Source: an uncultured Clostridia bacterium
GTDB lineage: Bacteria; Bacillota; Clostridia; Christensenellales; Aristaeellaceae
Direction: 5' to 3'
Assembly: GCA_904420265.1 (NCBI GenBank)
Contig: CAJFUU010000050.1
Span: 1-21,856, forward strand
DNA: 21,856 nucleotides
Shown here: in pieces, positions 1 through 8,560 of the stretch
Layout of the letters: each line of letters begins with the position of its first letter
Position numbering within the stretch: the first letter of the stretch is position 1
Notes under the pieces: generated by a model
What the model was told of the DNA's origin: nothing
Databases searched by the model: none
The model's input: only the letters and a program-made list of their open reading frames with translations
Program-made: the position numbers and the translations under genes

Positions 1-23
1 ACTGTCCAAAAACCGCGGCGGTT

Positions 24-49
24 CCCGGCAGGGCCTGGAGCCCGCCGGG
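24..49 (-). terminator. Possible terminator hairpin after the transglutaminase operon
   Basis: Just past the stop of the transglutaminase gene, CCCGGC (24-29) pairs with GCCGGG (44-49). The stem continues with GGGC (31-34) and GCCC (40-43) around a 5-base loop, with one bulged base. On the minus strand a run of five T follows only about 11 bases after the stem, after a second short CCGC/GCGG palindrome. The geometry is therefore not a textbook intrinsic terminator. The position at the end of a three-gene operon supports the call. Confidence 0.4.
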
Positions 50-57
50 TTGCGCCG

Positions 58-2508
58 CTACGGAATGGCCCTGGTATCCCCCAGGCCGTGCAGGGCGCGA
101 TGCAGATCAAAGCGCAGCCGCTCGCCCCTGCGCATAGCGGCGCGGAAGCGGCGATAGGCGCGCAAGCCGGTTTCCAAATCGGCGGCCTCCAACGGCACAC
201 GGGCATAACGCGACAGGGCCAGACGGTGACAAAATTCCTCAAAATCCGGATTGGCAAACGCGCCCACGCACACGCGGTGCGCGAACGTTTCGATGTCCTC
301 GCCGCCCAGCGGCGCCTGCCCGGCGCGGGCAAGCAGCGTAAGCATGGCGCGGCAGAGGATCAGGCCGGCTTCGTCGGAAGTCCTGGCCTGCGCGGCCAGC
401 ACGGCGGGGTCACTGCGACGCAGGCGGGCGCGCAGCCACAAAACCGCCGCGGCAATCAAAAGAAGCAGCAGCAATATGCCCAGTACGATCCACAGCCAGG
501 GCGAGGGCGGATCGTCCTCGTCCTGCTCTTCCTCTTCGTCCGCATCCGGCGGGGGCGAGGGGCTGGGCGTGGCGTCGGGTGGGGTTGGCGAAGGACTGGG
601 GCTGGTTTCGCCGTCGTTTGGCGGCGTGGGGCTGGGGCTGGTATCTCCCGCGTCCGGCGTAGGGCTGGGCGTGGCCAGGCCATTGTCCGGCGGCGTCGGC
701 GTCGGCGTGGAACCGGACAAATCGGGCGTGGGCGCGTCGCCGGGGTGCTCCGGCGGCGGCGTGGGATCGTCTCCGCCTTCGGGCGGCAGGCCCGCGCCGC
801 CTTGGGAAGCGCCGTCCGCACTGTGCAGGCCCTGTTGCTCCTCACCGGCGCCGTCGCCGCTTCCATCCTCGGCGGCGGCGGTGGGGTCAAAGGACAGCCA
901 GCCCACGCCGTTGAAATAGACTTCTACCCACGCGTGCGCGTTTTCTCCGGTAAGCACAACTTCCTCGCCCGGCACGGCTTCGAGCGTATAACCCTCCACA
1001 TAGCGCGCGGGCAGCCCCGCGGCCCGGCAAAGCACGGCCATGGCGCTGGCGAAATAGCTGCAATAGCCTTCCCGGGAATCCAGCAAAAAATAGGAAACAA
1101 AATCGCAATCCTGCGGCGGGTAATCCACCTCCAGCGTATAAGCGCAATTGACGGCCAGCCAATCGCGAATGGCGGCGGCCTTGGCGTAATCGCTCTCCGC
1201 GCCGGCGGTGATCTGCGCGGCCAGGTCGTACACGCCCTGCTCCACGCCGTCCGGCAGGGCCAGGCAGGCCTGCGCGGCCTGGGCATAGCCCTCGTCCTCG
1301 ACGGACGCGCGCGCAAGCGTCAGATTTTCCAGCGCCGCCTCGCCGGCCTGCAAAAGCGCCGTGAACGCATAGCTGTCGCCCGCCTGCACGTTGCGCGCCA
1401 GAAAAATTTCTCCGGCGGTATTGTAATAGACGGCGTTTTCCAGGCCCATGGAAAAATCGGCAAGCCGGTGGGGCGCAAAGAGCGTGCTGGTGCCGTCGTC
1501 GAGCATTTCCACCTCGGCGCTCGCGGAGAAAAACGCGTCCTCCGCGCCGGGCACGGCTTCGGAGGCGAACACCTCGGCGCGCACGCCGCGGCGGGTGAAA
1601 TCGTAATACAGATAGCGGGCGTTCTCGCCGCTGTCAATCCAGGAATAACCCGTGTATTCGGTGCGAATAGTGCCGCGCAGCAACATATCCGCATCGGCGC
1701 GCACGCGCATTACGGGGGTCAAATCAGGGCTGGCGGGCCCGCCGAGGCGGTTGACCTGCCCGTCCCCGTCCTGCGCGCTGTAATTGAAGCCGCGCTCCTG
1801 CAGGGAAAACGCCTGGCGCACCTGATCGTAGCGGAAATAGTCCTCAAAGGTGTTGCGCAGGCTGTTGGCGGCGTTTTCCAGCGGCGCCCAGGTCAGCCGC
1901 CCCTGCGGCACGAGCAAAAACGCCACCAATACCGCCAGCGTCGCCGGCACAAGGGCGCGCGCATAGCCGCGCACGTCGCGCTCCGCCTCCGACGTATGCG
2001 CGTAAGCCGCCGCCAGGCCGATCAGCGCCGGCACGGCCACGCCCACGCCCATATCCTCGTTGAGCGTACAGGAAACGACCACCGCCGCCAGCGAAATCAG
2101 CGCCGCAAAGAACACGCCTTCCCGGCTTTTGACCAACGCGAAGAACAGCAGGCCCAGCGCCACGCCCAGCAGCATTGCCGCGGCGGGGGCGTGCGCGGCC
2201 ACTTCCGCCCATTCGCCGGTATCCCAGGCGAGGCGCAACGCGTCGATGAGCGCGCGCACGCCGAAGGCCCCGCCGGCAAACGACAGGCCCAAAAACGTAA
2301 CCAGCGCCGCAAGCGCGGCGATCAGCGCGGCGGTTCCCAAGGACATCACCGCGCCCAGCAGCGCCGCGCCCAGGCCCCACAGGTAGGCCAGCGGCCACGC
2401 CGCCTCCAGCGCGGAAGCGCTCAATATGGTGTTTGCCACGCTGCCGGCCATCAGCGCCGCAATCAGCGCCGTGCTCAACAGGCGAAGGATTTTCTGCGTT
2501 CTGGTCAT
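58..2508 (-). CDS. Membrane-bound transglutaminase-like protein (TgpA/DUF3488 type)
   Basis: This 816-residue membrane protein has an external transglutaminase-like (papain-fold) domain. About six hydrophobic helices fill residues 8-205. An extracytoplasmic stretch follows, then the core with Cys483 (in EGYCSYF), His525 (in NAHAWVEVYF) and Asp541 (in FDPT), the expected Cys-His-Asp triad. Residues about 570-665 are a Pro/Thr/Ser-rich linker ending in an acidic patch. One strong membrane helix (about 670-695) and a cytoplasmic DUF4129-like tail complete the protein. It is the last gene of a moxR, DUF58, transglutaminase operon, starting 45 bases after the DUF58 stop. The ATG at 2508 is preceded by GAGGAG at good distance. 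The family is known in many bacteria; substrate and reaction (protease, amidase or crosslinker) are not known from sequence. The triad looks intact, so activity is plausible. Confidence 0.9.
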   Translation of the reverse strand: MTRTQKILRLLSTALIAALMAGSVANTILSASALEAAWPLAYLWGLGAALLGAVMSLGTAALIAALAALVTFLGLSFAGGAFGVRALIDALRLAWDTGEWAEVAAHAPAAAMLLGVALGLLFFALVKSREGVFFAALISLAAVVVSCTLNEDMGVGVAVPALIGLAAAYAHTSEAERDVRGYARALVPATLAVLVAFLLVPQGRLTWAPLENAANSLRNTFEDYFRYDQVRQAFSLQERGFNYSAQDGDGQVNRLGGPASPDLTPVMRVRADADMLLRGTIRTEYTGYSWIDSGENARYLYYDFTRRGVRAEVFASEAVPGAEDAFFSASAEVEMLDDGTSTLFAPHRLADFSMGLENAVYYNTAGEIFLARNVQAGDSYAFTALLQAGEAALENLTLARASVEDEGYAQAAQACLALPDGVEQGVYDLAAQITAGAESDYAKAAAIRDWLAVNCAYTLEVDYPPQDCDFVSYFLLDSREGYCSYFASAMAVLCRAAGLPARYVEGYTLEAVPGEEVVLTGENAHAWVEVYFNGVGWLSFDPTAAAEDGSGDGAGEEQQGLHSADGASQGGAGLPPEGGDDPTPPPEHPGDAPTPDLSGSTPTPTPPDNGLATPSPTPDAGDTSPSPTPPNDGETSPSPSPTPPDATPSPSPPPDADEEEEQDEDDPPSPWLWIVLGILLLLLLIAAAVLWLRARLRRSDPAVLAAQARTSDEAGLILCRAMLTLLARAGQAPLGGEDIETFAHRVCVGAFANPDFEEFCHRLALSRYARVPLEAADLETGLRAYRRFRAAMRRGERLRFDLHRALHGLGDTRAIP

Positions 2509-2553
2509 TTGCTCCTCTGTCTCTCCCGGCGCGCCGGGATGTATTGGACGAAA

Positions 2554-3714
2554 TCAGGCGGCGCCTTCCCAGGGGTCTGTAAGATGCGCCTCCACATTTT
2601 CCATTTTTAGCCGCTCGACCATTTCCAGAGACTGGCTGTTGCGGCTGTCTGTAACCCACACCAGCCGCACGCGCACGCCGGAGCGCGCAATTTTCAGCGC
2701 CATATCGGCCACGCGCGTGGTCAGCCGCGGCGTAACCAGCACGCAGCCGCCGGTGCGCGTGCTGCGCCGCAGCATTTGCAACTGCACTTGTTCATAGGGA
2801 TAGGGGCTGTCGAACTTTACGCGCATCAGCGCCTCGGCGAACATGGTGAAATCCTGCGGGAACTGGCCCGCCACCTCGCCCGGTCGCGCGCTCAAAAGCG
2901 GCATGCGCACCGGATAGCCTTCCTCAAGCTGCGCGCGGGCCTGAGACAGGCAGACTTCGCACACGCAATCCTCAATGCTCAACGCCTGGTCCGGCAACGC
3001 TGAAATTTCGGCAAGGTCGGGCACGATCAGCGTATCCGGGCGCGAAGATTCCTCAAACGTGCGCACCATCAGTTCGCGCCGGCGCATGGTCAGTTTCCAG
3101 TGCACCTTTTTGAGCACGTCGCCCTCCTGCCATTTGCGCACATCCGAGGGCGAAGAAGCGTCTTCCGTAGCGCGCGAGCGCAACTCCGGCCCGGTGTCTC
3201 CAGCCTTGAGTTCCATAAAGGGCACGTCGTAGGACTTGGGATATACATCCACGCGCAAAAGGCGCAGGCCGCTCTTTTTGGAAATGGAAAACAGGCCGAA
3301 CAGATCCTTGGCGCGCAGCCTGGTAACGCCGACTTCATAGCTGCCCCGGTGCGGGCAACGCACCATATAGCGGAACGTGCGCGTTTTAAACGGCGGCGTG
3401 GAAACGCTGATTTCCTGCGAAGCCGAAAACGCCGAAGGCACATTCAGGCGGATGCGCAGGGAAGACACCGGCAAAAGCGACGCGTGCCGCACGGTGAAGA
3501 TGGTCATGAGCGCCTCGCCGCGTTCCACGCGGGGCTTGACGCCGCGCATTTCAATCTGCGCGGTAAACAACACCCACAAAACCGACGCCAACGATAAAAG
3601 CAGCAGCAGAAGCATTGTATAAAACAACAGATAGTAAATCCTGCCGCCCGTGGAAAGCCCCGTCGCCAGAAGCGCCGCCATGGCGATCAGCGCCCCGGTC
3701 AGCCGCGAGGTCAT
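2554..3714 (-). CDS. DUF58 domain protein
   Basis: This 386-residue protein has two hydrophobic segments at the N terminus (about residues 5-20 and 25-50), a beta-rich middle, and the DUF58 signature around residues 185-225. There, SDVRKWQEGDVLKKVHWK matches the family pattern of Arg-x-Tyr/Trp, Gly-Asp, and Ile/Val-x-Trp-Lys. The family resembles a von Willebrand A fold and is almost always paired with MoxR ATPases. The start codon overlaps the MoxR stop by 4 bases (ATGA at 3711-3714), which indicates translational coupling. The family is thought to work with MoxR in assembling or activating a membrane or envelope complex, here presumably the downstream transglutaminase. The biochemical role is not established. 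Confidence 0.9.
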   Translation of the reverse strand: MTSRLTGALIAMAALLATGLSTGGRIYYLLFYTMLLLLLLSLASVLWVLFTAQIEMRGVKPRVERGEALMTIFTVRHASLLPVSSLRIRLNVPSAFSASQEISVSTPPFKTRTFRYMVRCPHRGSYEVGVTRLRAKDLFGLFSISKKSGLRLLRVDVYPKSYDVPFMELKAGDTGPELRSRATEDASSPSDVRKWQEGDVLKKVHWKLTMRRRELMVRTFEESSRPDTLIVPDLAEISALPDQALSIEDCVCEVCLSQARAQLEEGYPVRMPLLSARPGEVAGQFPQDFTMFAEALMRVKFDSPYPYEQVQLQMLRRSTRTGGCVLVTPRLTTRVADMALKIARSGVRVRLVWVTDSRNSQSLEMVERLKMENVEAHLTDPWEGAA

Positions 3715-4658
3715 CTGGCCTTCACCGGCACCTGCACGGAGCCGAGTACGTTTGCCAGCACGCGCTGCGCCGTCATGTTGCGCATGCGCGCCTCGGGGCT
3801 CAACACCAGGCGATGGGCCAGCACCGGCTCGGCCATTTTCTGCACGTCCTCGGGAGAGACGTAGTCGCGTCCCAACATCAACGAGCGGGCCTGCGCGGCG
3901 CGCAGAAGCGATATGGCCGCGCGCGTGGAGATGCCCAGCTGCAGCGCCCCGTTCCGGCGCGAGGCCGCGGCAATGGCGGAAATATAGGCGCGCACTTCGC
4001 GCGATGTATAAACCGTATCCACCTGCTGTTGCAGTTTGACAATGTCCTGCGAAGAACAGATGGGCTTCAATTCCTCCATGGGCCGCGCCCCGGAGGTGTA
4101 GCGCTCGAGGATGTCGGTTTCCTCCTCGGGCGTGGGATAGCCGATGGCCACGCGCATGAAGAAGCGGTCAAGCTGCGCCTCGGGCAGGGGATACGTGCCC
4201 ACAAAGTCCACCGGATTCTGCGTGGCCAGCACGATAAAGGGACTGGGCATCCGGTAGGTTGTGCCGTCCACAGTCACCTGGCCTTCCTCCATCACTTCCA
4301 GAAGGCTGGATTGCGTCTTGGGCGAGGTGCGGTTGATTTCGTCGGCCAGGACGATCTGGCTCATCACCAGCCCGGGCCGGTATTCCAACTCGCCGGTTTT
4401 GAAATTGACGATGGAAAAGCCGGTGATGTCGCTGGGCGTGATGTCGGGGGTGAACTGTATGCGCTTGAACGAGCAGTCCAACGAGCGCGCCAGCGCCGAG
4501 GCCAACGTGGTTTTGCCCACGCCCGGCACGTCCTCGATGAGCACGTGTCCCCGGCACAGAAGCGCGATCATCATCAGCTCCACCGCGTCCTGCTTGCCCA
4601 CGATGACCTTGCCTACGTTTTTAATCAGAAGCTGCGCAAAGCGCTGCGTCACCTGCAT
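3711..4658 (-). CDS. MoxR-family AAA+ ATPase
   Basis: This 315-residue AAA+ ATPase of the MoxR/RavA group has Walker A in DVPGVGKTT, Walker B in VLADEINR, the conserved TQSSLLEVMEEGQVT helix insert, and a sensor/arginine region ATQNP...PLPEAQLDRFF. Family members act as chaperone-like ATPases for partner proteins with von Willebrand-type domains. I chose the ATG at 4658 (protein begins MQVTQRFAQ). AAGGAG lies about ten bases upstream, and the 35 codons further upstream are unlike the family and run through the promoter. It is the first gene of a minus-strand operon with DUF58 and transglutaminase, and the next start overlaps its stop by 4 bases. A sigma-A-type promoter is visible at 4755-4783. 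Confidence 0.93.
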   Translation of the reverse strand: MQVTQRFAQLLIKNVGKVIVGKQDAVELMMIALLCRGHVLIEDVPGVGKTTLASALARSLDCSFKRIQFTPDITPSDITGFSIVNFKTGELEYRPGLVMSQIVLADEINRTSPKTQSSLLEVMEEGQVTVDGTTYRMPSPFIVLATQNPVDFVGTYPLPEAQLDRFFMRVAIGYPTPEEETDILERYTSGARPMEELKPICSSQDIVKLQQQVDTVYTSREVRAYISAIAAASRRNGALQLGISTRAAISLLRAAQARSLMLGRDYVSPEDVQKMAEPVLAHRLVLSPEARMRNMTAQRVLANVLGSVQVPVKAR

Positions 4659-4754
4659 ATTCGCCGTTCTCCTTACTTTTTCTTCTCCATTTTGGACGCG
4701 CCCGCGCCCGCCGGGGTTCCATTGGCGCCCAAAGCGCACACCTGCGCAGTTTCC

Positions 4755-4783
4755 AGTATACAAATTCGCGCCGGGAAAGGCAA
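4755..4783 (-). promoter_or_regulatory. Promoter for the moxR operon
   Basis: On the minus strand a -35 box TTGCCT (4778-4783) is followed by a 17-base spacer and -10 box TATACT (4755-4760). The start codon at 4658 lies about 90 bases downstream. The element sits back to back with the birA promoter, so the two operons are divergently transcribed from a ~190-base region. Confidence 0.55.
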
Positions 4784-4790
4784 GGAAAAC

Positions 4791-4819
4791 TGGTCAAATG
4801 CCCGGGAATGTGCTACAAT
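4791..4819 (+). promoter_or_regulatory. Promoter for the birA operon
   Basis: The -35-like TGGTCA (4791-4796) and the -10 box TACAAT (4814-4819) are separated by 17 bases. A TG at 4811-4812 makes an extended -10. The ribosome site GGGAGG (4841-4846) and the ATG at 4851 follow. I see no biotin-operator-like palindrome here, which agrees with the ligase lacking a DNA-binding domain. Confidence 0.6.
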
Positions 4820-4850
4820 ATTCAAAGGAAGGTCACAATTGGGAGGCATT

Positions 4851-5573
4851 ATGCGGCAAATCTTTACGTTTGACGAGGTGGATTCCACCAACGCCGTGGC
4901 CAAGCGCTACGCCCTGGAGGGCCGAGGCGAGTGCGCCGTGGCGGCGGCAAGGCAAACTGCTGGGCGCGGGCGGCTGGCAAGAAGCTGGGAATCTCCCAGG
5001 GGCGAAGGCCTGTGGTTTTCGCTGCTGTTGCGGCCGGAAAACGTGCCCGCGGCGCAGGCGGGCGGAGCCGTGTTCGTGGCGGCGCTTTCGATGGCCGAGG
5101 CGCTCTCGCCCTTCGGCCCGGCGCGCATCAAATGGCCCAACGACCTGGTGATGGGCGGAAAAAAGCTGTGCGGCATGCTGGCGGAAGCCGGTTTTGCCCA
5201 GGGCATGTGCGATTGGATTGTGCTGGGCATCGGCGTAAACCTTTTGCAAACAGCGTTTCCGGAAGCCCTTCCCCACGCCACGTCGCTGCTTTTGCAGACC
5301 GGCGCACGCCTTGCGCCGCAGGAACTTTTGCCCCGTTTCCTTTCACGCTTTGAGCCGTGGTACGAGCGCTGGCAACGGGAGGGGCTTGCCCCGATCCTCG
5401 AAGGCATCCGCCCCCTGTCCGCAACGCTTGGGCAGCGCGTAAAAATCCAAGGCCGCGAGGGAGAGGCGCTAGATTTTCGCGAGGACGGCGCGCTTTTGTG
5501 GCGCGTGGAGGGAAAGACCGAGGCCGTGCTGGCGGGCGACGTGTCCGTGCGCGGGCTGTATGGGTATGTGTGA
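4851..5573 (+). CDS. birA: Biotin--[acetyl-CoA-carboxylase] ligase, catalytic form without HTH domain
   Basis: This enzyme activates biotin to biotinyl-AMP and attaches it to the lysine of biotin carrier domains. The 240-residue protein holds the ATP/biotin loop GRGRLARSW (from residue 38), KWPNDL (Lys94), the KLCGMLAE strand and GIGVNL. A C-terminal SH3-like domain with VKIQG and GDVSVRGLYG follows. It starts directly with FDEVDSTN, so the N-terminal winged-helix repressor domain of the E. coli type is absent. It should be an enzyme only (group I ligase). The start follows GGGAGG at 4841-4846. It leads the plus-strand operon, and the next gene begins 39 bases after its stop. A likely client is the biotin carrier of a sodium-pumping decarboxylase whose beta subunit lies at 16000-17100, although no carrier gene is visible in this window. 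Confidence 0.93.
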   Translation: MRQIFTFDEVDSTNAVAKRYALEGRGECAVAAARQTAGRGRLARSWESPRGEGLWFSLLLRPENVPAAQAGGAVFVAALSMAEALSPFGPARIKWPNDLVMGGKKLCGMLAEAGFAQGMCDWIVLGIGVNLLQTAFPEALPHATSLLLQTGARLAPQELLPRFLSRFEPWYERWQREGLAPILEGIRPLSATLGQRVKIQGREGEALDFREDGALLWRVEGKTEAVLAGDVSVRGLYGYV

Positions 5574-5612
5574 GGCGGCGCCCCCATCCGGCCGTCCCAC
5601 GGAGGTGATTCT

Positions 5613-7169
5613 ATGGAAATTTTGGAAAAAACGCTTTTGACCCCGGAACAGATGCGCACAATGGAGCAGATGTACTTCGCGGAGGCGGGCGTCAAATCCA
5701 TCGACGTAATGGAACGCGCGGCCGCTGCGCTCGCGGCCATGCTTGAAGAGCGCTTTGGTTCGTTCAAAACCATCTTTTTCGCCTGCGGCCCCGGCGGCAA
5801 CGGCGGCGACGGGCTGGCAGCGGCGCGATTGCTCAAACCGCGCGGGGGCGAGGTGGCCTTCGTGCTTGCGGAAGAGCCGAAAAGTGCGGACGCCATCGAA
5901 AACCTGCGCCGGGCGCGAGAGGCAGGCGTGCGCGAAATTGCGGTGGATAGCCCTGAGCGGCCCGACATCTGGGTGGACGCCCTGTTCGGCACTGGGCTTT
6001 CACGCGCCCCGGCGGGAAACGCCGCCGCGCTCATCGAGCGCATGAACTGCGACCAGTTCAATCACGGCGCAAAGATCGTCTCCGTGGACATTCCTTCCGG
6101 TCTTTCCGGCCTTTCCGGGCAGGCATTTCCGCATTGCGTGCAAGCCGATATGACTCTCGCCCTCCAGTGCGCCAAGACCGGCCACTATCTGAACGACGGA
6201 CTGGACAAATGCGGCGAGATCCTCACGGCGGATATCCGCATCCGCGCGACCGAAGCATTCCTGAAACAACTCAACGCCACCGGCTGTACCGGGCTCTTCG
6301 CAAAACCGCAGGACTTTTTGCCCCAATACCCCCGCAACACGCATAAGGGAACGCGCGGCCACGTGCTGGTCGTCGCCGGCAGCATGGGCATGGCGGGCGC
6401 GGCGGCGCTGTGCGCAGGCGCGGCGCTTCGCAGCGGCGCGGGGCTTGTGACCGTGGCCTGCCCCGCTTCCATCGTGCCCATTTTGCAGGTGCTGGAGCCC
6501 TGCGCCATGTGCGTTCCCCTGCCGGAAAAGGACGGCGCGCTCTCCGCCAAAGCGGCGGACGTGCTGTGGGAATTGCGGGACGGGAAGAGCATCGTCGCCG
6601 GGCCGGGGCTTTCTCAACGCTGCGCCCCGGAGGTGCTGGAAGCGTTGTTGGCGGAGAAGGAGCGTATACGGGAAAGCATCGTGTTGGACGCGGACGCGCT
6701 CAACATACTTTCCGAACATCGAAAGCTGCTTTCCATGCTGGACGGCCACTGCATACTCACCCCGCATCCCGGCGAGGCCAGGCGCCTGCTGGGGCGGGAG
6801 CTGACCGACCCGATTTCCGACGTCCGCGCGCTGGCGGCGCTGGGCGGGGAATCCGGCTGCCGCGCAGTGCTCAAGGGTGCAAGCCGCGTGATCTGTGAAC
6901 TCAATCCGCCGAAAGGCCCGGTCTTTATCAGCACGACCGGCTGCGCAGGCATGGCCAAGGGCGGCTCCGGCGACGTATTCGCCGGCCTGCTGGCGGGGCT
7001 GCGAACCTGCGAACGGTTCAACATTTCCGCCGCCTGCGAAATCCACGGCCTGGCCGGGATTCTGGCCGAGGAAAAATACGGCGAGACCGCCATGACCGCC
7101 CGCAACATTGTGGAAATGCTGCCCGAGGCCTTCCGCCGCCTCGCGCAAAGGCGGGGCGAAAAGCCATGA
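5613..7169 (+). CDS. nnr: Bifunctional NAD(P)H-hydrate epimerase / ADP-dependent NAD(P)H-hydrate dehydratase
   Basis: This protein repairs hydrated (damaged) NADH and NADPH. The N-terminal YjeF_N half (about 1-215) epimerises R- and S-NAD(P)HX, and the C-terminal ribokinase-like half (about 225-518) dehydrates S-NAD(P)HX using ADP. Visible motifs are GPGGNGGDG near residue 58, DALFGTGLSR and VDIPSGLSG in the first half. The second half has GHVLVVAGS, LDADALN, LTPHPGEA, VLKG and GMAKGGSGDVFAG, the last being the phosphate-binding/catalytic loop. The epimerase glycine loop reads GGNGG where many homologues have GNNGG, a mild variation. Length (518) is normal for the fused form. GGAGGTGA at 5600-5607 supports the ATG at 5613. 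The stop overlaps the next start (ATGA, 7166-7169). Confidence 0.95.
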   Translation: MEILEKTLLTPEQMRTMEQMYFAEAGVKSIDVMERAAAALAAMLEERFGSFKTIFFACGPGGNGGDGLAAARLLKPRGGEVAFVLAEEPKSADAIENLRRAREAGVREIAVDSPERPDIWVDALFGTGLSRAPAGNAAALIERMNCDQFNHGAKIVSVDIPSGLSGLSGQAFPHCVQADMTLALQCAKTGHYLNDGLDKCGEILTADIRIRATEAFLKQLNATGCTGLFAKPQDFLPQYPRNTHKGTRGHVLVVAGSMGMAGAAALCAGAALRSGAGLVTVACPASIVPILQVLEPCAMCVPLPEKDGALSAKAADVLWELRDGKSIVAGPGLSQRCAPEVLEALLAEKERIRESIVLDADALNILSEHRKLLSMLDGHCILTPHPGEARRLLGRELTDPISDVRALAALGGESGCRAVLKGASRVICELNPPKGPVFISTTGCAGMAKGGSGDVFAGLLAGLRTCERFNISAACEIHGLAGILAEEKYGETAMTARNIVEMLPEAFRRLAQRRGEKP

Positions 7170-7582
7170 CCGCCCTGCCGCGCGCATATCTTCCCCCAGG
7201 CGCAAACGCGCGGCGCGACCGGGGCGGCGGTTTGTTTATCCTTCGCCATGCCCTTGACAGCCCCTGGTTTTCCTGCGAGAGCGCGGGCGGTATATGGCGG
7301 CTTGCGCCCACGGCGGCGCTGGTGCGCGAATACGAGCGCCCTGAACCGGCGAACGCATTTGCGCGTACATTTCTCCGCTTTCGCGGCCTGCCTGTCGAAG
7401 CGGAGTCCCTCTCCCTGTTTTGCGAAGCCGCAAAACTTGCCGAAGCGCCGGAAGGGACGCGAATTGTGGCGCTGGACAAAGCCGTGCGCCAACGGGCGGC
7501 CACGTGCCTGCGCAAGGGCGGCGGCGGCGGGCTGTATGCCTGCGCGACGATGCTTAATTTAATAGGAGGAAACAGACGATGA
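7166..7582 (+). CDS. Conserved-operon hypothetical protein, 138 residues
   Basis: I do not recognise this protein. It overlaps the preceding gene by 4 bases at its start and the following gene by 4 bases at its end, so it is firmly embedded in a coupled operon and is very likely translated. It has no membrane segment, no signal peptide and no obvious catalytic motif. The N-terminal 20 residues are basic. A central run WFSCESAGGIWRLAP is followed by helical, Ala/Leu/Arg-rich sequence and a glycine-rich stretch before the end. Its own ribosome site is weak (AAAGGCGGGG region), as expected for coupled translation. The neighbours (NAD(P)HX repair, metallo-hydrolase) suggest a cytosolic housekeeping role but do not define one. 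Confidence 0.75.
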   Translation: MTALPRAYLPPGANARRDRGGGLFILRHALDSPWFSCESAGGIWRLAPTAALVREYERPEPANAFARTFLRFRGLPVEAESLSLFCEAAKLAEAPEGTRIVALDKAVRQRAATCLRKGGGGGLYACATMLNLIGGNRR

Positions 7583-8220
7583 AACTCAAGTGGTACGGAC
7601 ATTCCTGCTTTTCCCTGACGTTTGCAAACGGCGTCACGGTGGTGACCGATCCCTTCGACGACACGGTGGGCTATTCCCTTTGCCGCGCCCGTGCAGACGT
7701 GGTTTTGCGCACGCACGACCACTTTGACCACAATTACGTGCAGTCGCTCGGCGGAGATCCGCTGCTTGTGGCCGACAGCGCCCCGCGCGCGGTAAACGGC
7801 CTGAAAATCCATGGCCTGGACTGCTTCCACGACGACGCGCAGGGCGCCAAGCGCGGCAAAAACATCATCTTTATCATTGAGGGCGACGGCCTGCGCATCG
7901 CCCACCTGGGAGATTTGGGCCATTTGCCCACGCCGGAGATGTATGAAGAACTGCGCGGCGTGGATGTAATGCTCATCCCCATCGGCGGCACCTACACCAT
8001 CACCACGCCCGAAGCGGTCAGCCTTCTGAAAGAAGCCAAACCGCACACCGCCATCGCCATGCACTTCAAAACCGTATTGTGCAACTTCCCCATCACCGAC
8101 GAGCAGGAATTTGTGCGTCTCACCGGCGCGAAGTATTTGCCGAATGAAGTGGAAATCTCTTCGGAAACGCTTGACAATCTGCCCGCAGCGGCAGTGATGC
8201 TCTGCCCTCCCGCCCGCTAG
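7579..8220 (+). CDS. UPF0173 metallo-beta-lactamase-fold hydrolase
   Basis: This 213-residue single-domain metallo-beta-lactamase-fold protein has the dinuclear metal motif H46-x-H48-x-D50-H51 (THDHFDHNY), preceded by YGHSCF and DPF. Later ligands are in HLGDLGH, with PIGGTYT and the C-terminal MHFKT histidine. The pattern matches UPF0173, related to L-ascorbate-6-phosphate lactonase UlaG. The physiological substrate is not known. AGGAGG at 7564-7569 lies nine bases before the ATG, and the start overlaps the upstream stop (ATGA). It is the last gene of the birA operon and is followed by a strong terminator. Confidence 0.92.
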   Translation: MKLKWYGHSCFSLTFANGVTVVTDPFDDTVGYSLCRARADVVLRTHDHFDHNYVQSLGGDPLLVADSAPRAVNGLKIHGLDCFHDDAQGAKRGKNIIFIIEGDGLRIAHLGDLGHLPTPEMYEELRGVDVMLIPIGGTYTITTPEAVSLLKEAKPHTAIAMHFKTVLCNFPITDEQEFVRLTGAKYLPNEVEISSETLDNLPAAAVMLCPPAR

Positions 8221-8251
8221 ATATTTTATAATTTAAATTTAACATTTCTTC

Positions 8252-8313
8252 CGCCACAAGATGCTGCGTCTTCCCCGCGGGGCGTGCACAGCATCTTGTG
8301 GCGAACTTTTTTT
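8252..8313 (+). terminator. Strong intrinsic terminator of the birA operon
   Basis: A perfect 15-base stem (8252-8266 with 8289-8303) encloses a loop that itself contains the palindrome CCCCGCGGGG (8273-8282). Seven consecutive T follow at 8307-8313. The AT-only stretch 8221-8244 separates it from the last stop codon. Confidence 0.92.
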
Positions 8314-8372
8314 ACCCGCGCGCTTGAAGCCCGGCGCGCGTCGAATTGTGACGAAAACACGGTACAAAAATG

Positions 8373-8509
8373 CGCGAAATGTACGCGAAATGTATAAAAT
8401 GTGCGCGAATCATGGTGAATATACCATGTATATATGCAATTATTTCACAAGTATCCCGCAGGATTTTCTATGCACCCGTCGTATATTTCTATGTATATGC
8501 AGTGCATAT
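8373..8509 (+). promoter_or_regulatory. AT-rich upstream region with tandem 11-mers and an inverted repeat
   Basis: The region upstream of the membrane protein gene carries two exact tandem copies of CGCGAAATGTA (8373-8383 and 8384-8394), with a related GCGCGAA at 8403-8409. It also holds a perfect inverted repeat ATATGCA-G-TGCATAT (8495-8509), about 50 bases before the start codon. Composition is far more AT-rich than the flanks. I could not assign a convincing -35/-10 pair. These are candidate regulator binding sites, nothing more. Confidence 0.4.
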
Positions 8510-8560
8510 TCAGGCTGCATACAGCATAGACTTTCTCATACAAAGTGGGAGGTACAAACC

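Noticed and set aside
88..2610. Long plus-strand open frame of 840 codons
   Set aside because: It is the reverse shadow of the transglutaminase gene in GC-rich DNA: Arg/Gly/His-rich, no domain, no ribosome site, while the opposite frame has a clear catalytic triad.
3615..4850. In-frame N-terminal extension of biotin ligase
   Set aside because: The open frame continues upstream only as antisense of moxR. The ligase family starts at MRQIFTFDEVDSTN, with a ribosome site and promoter directly before it.
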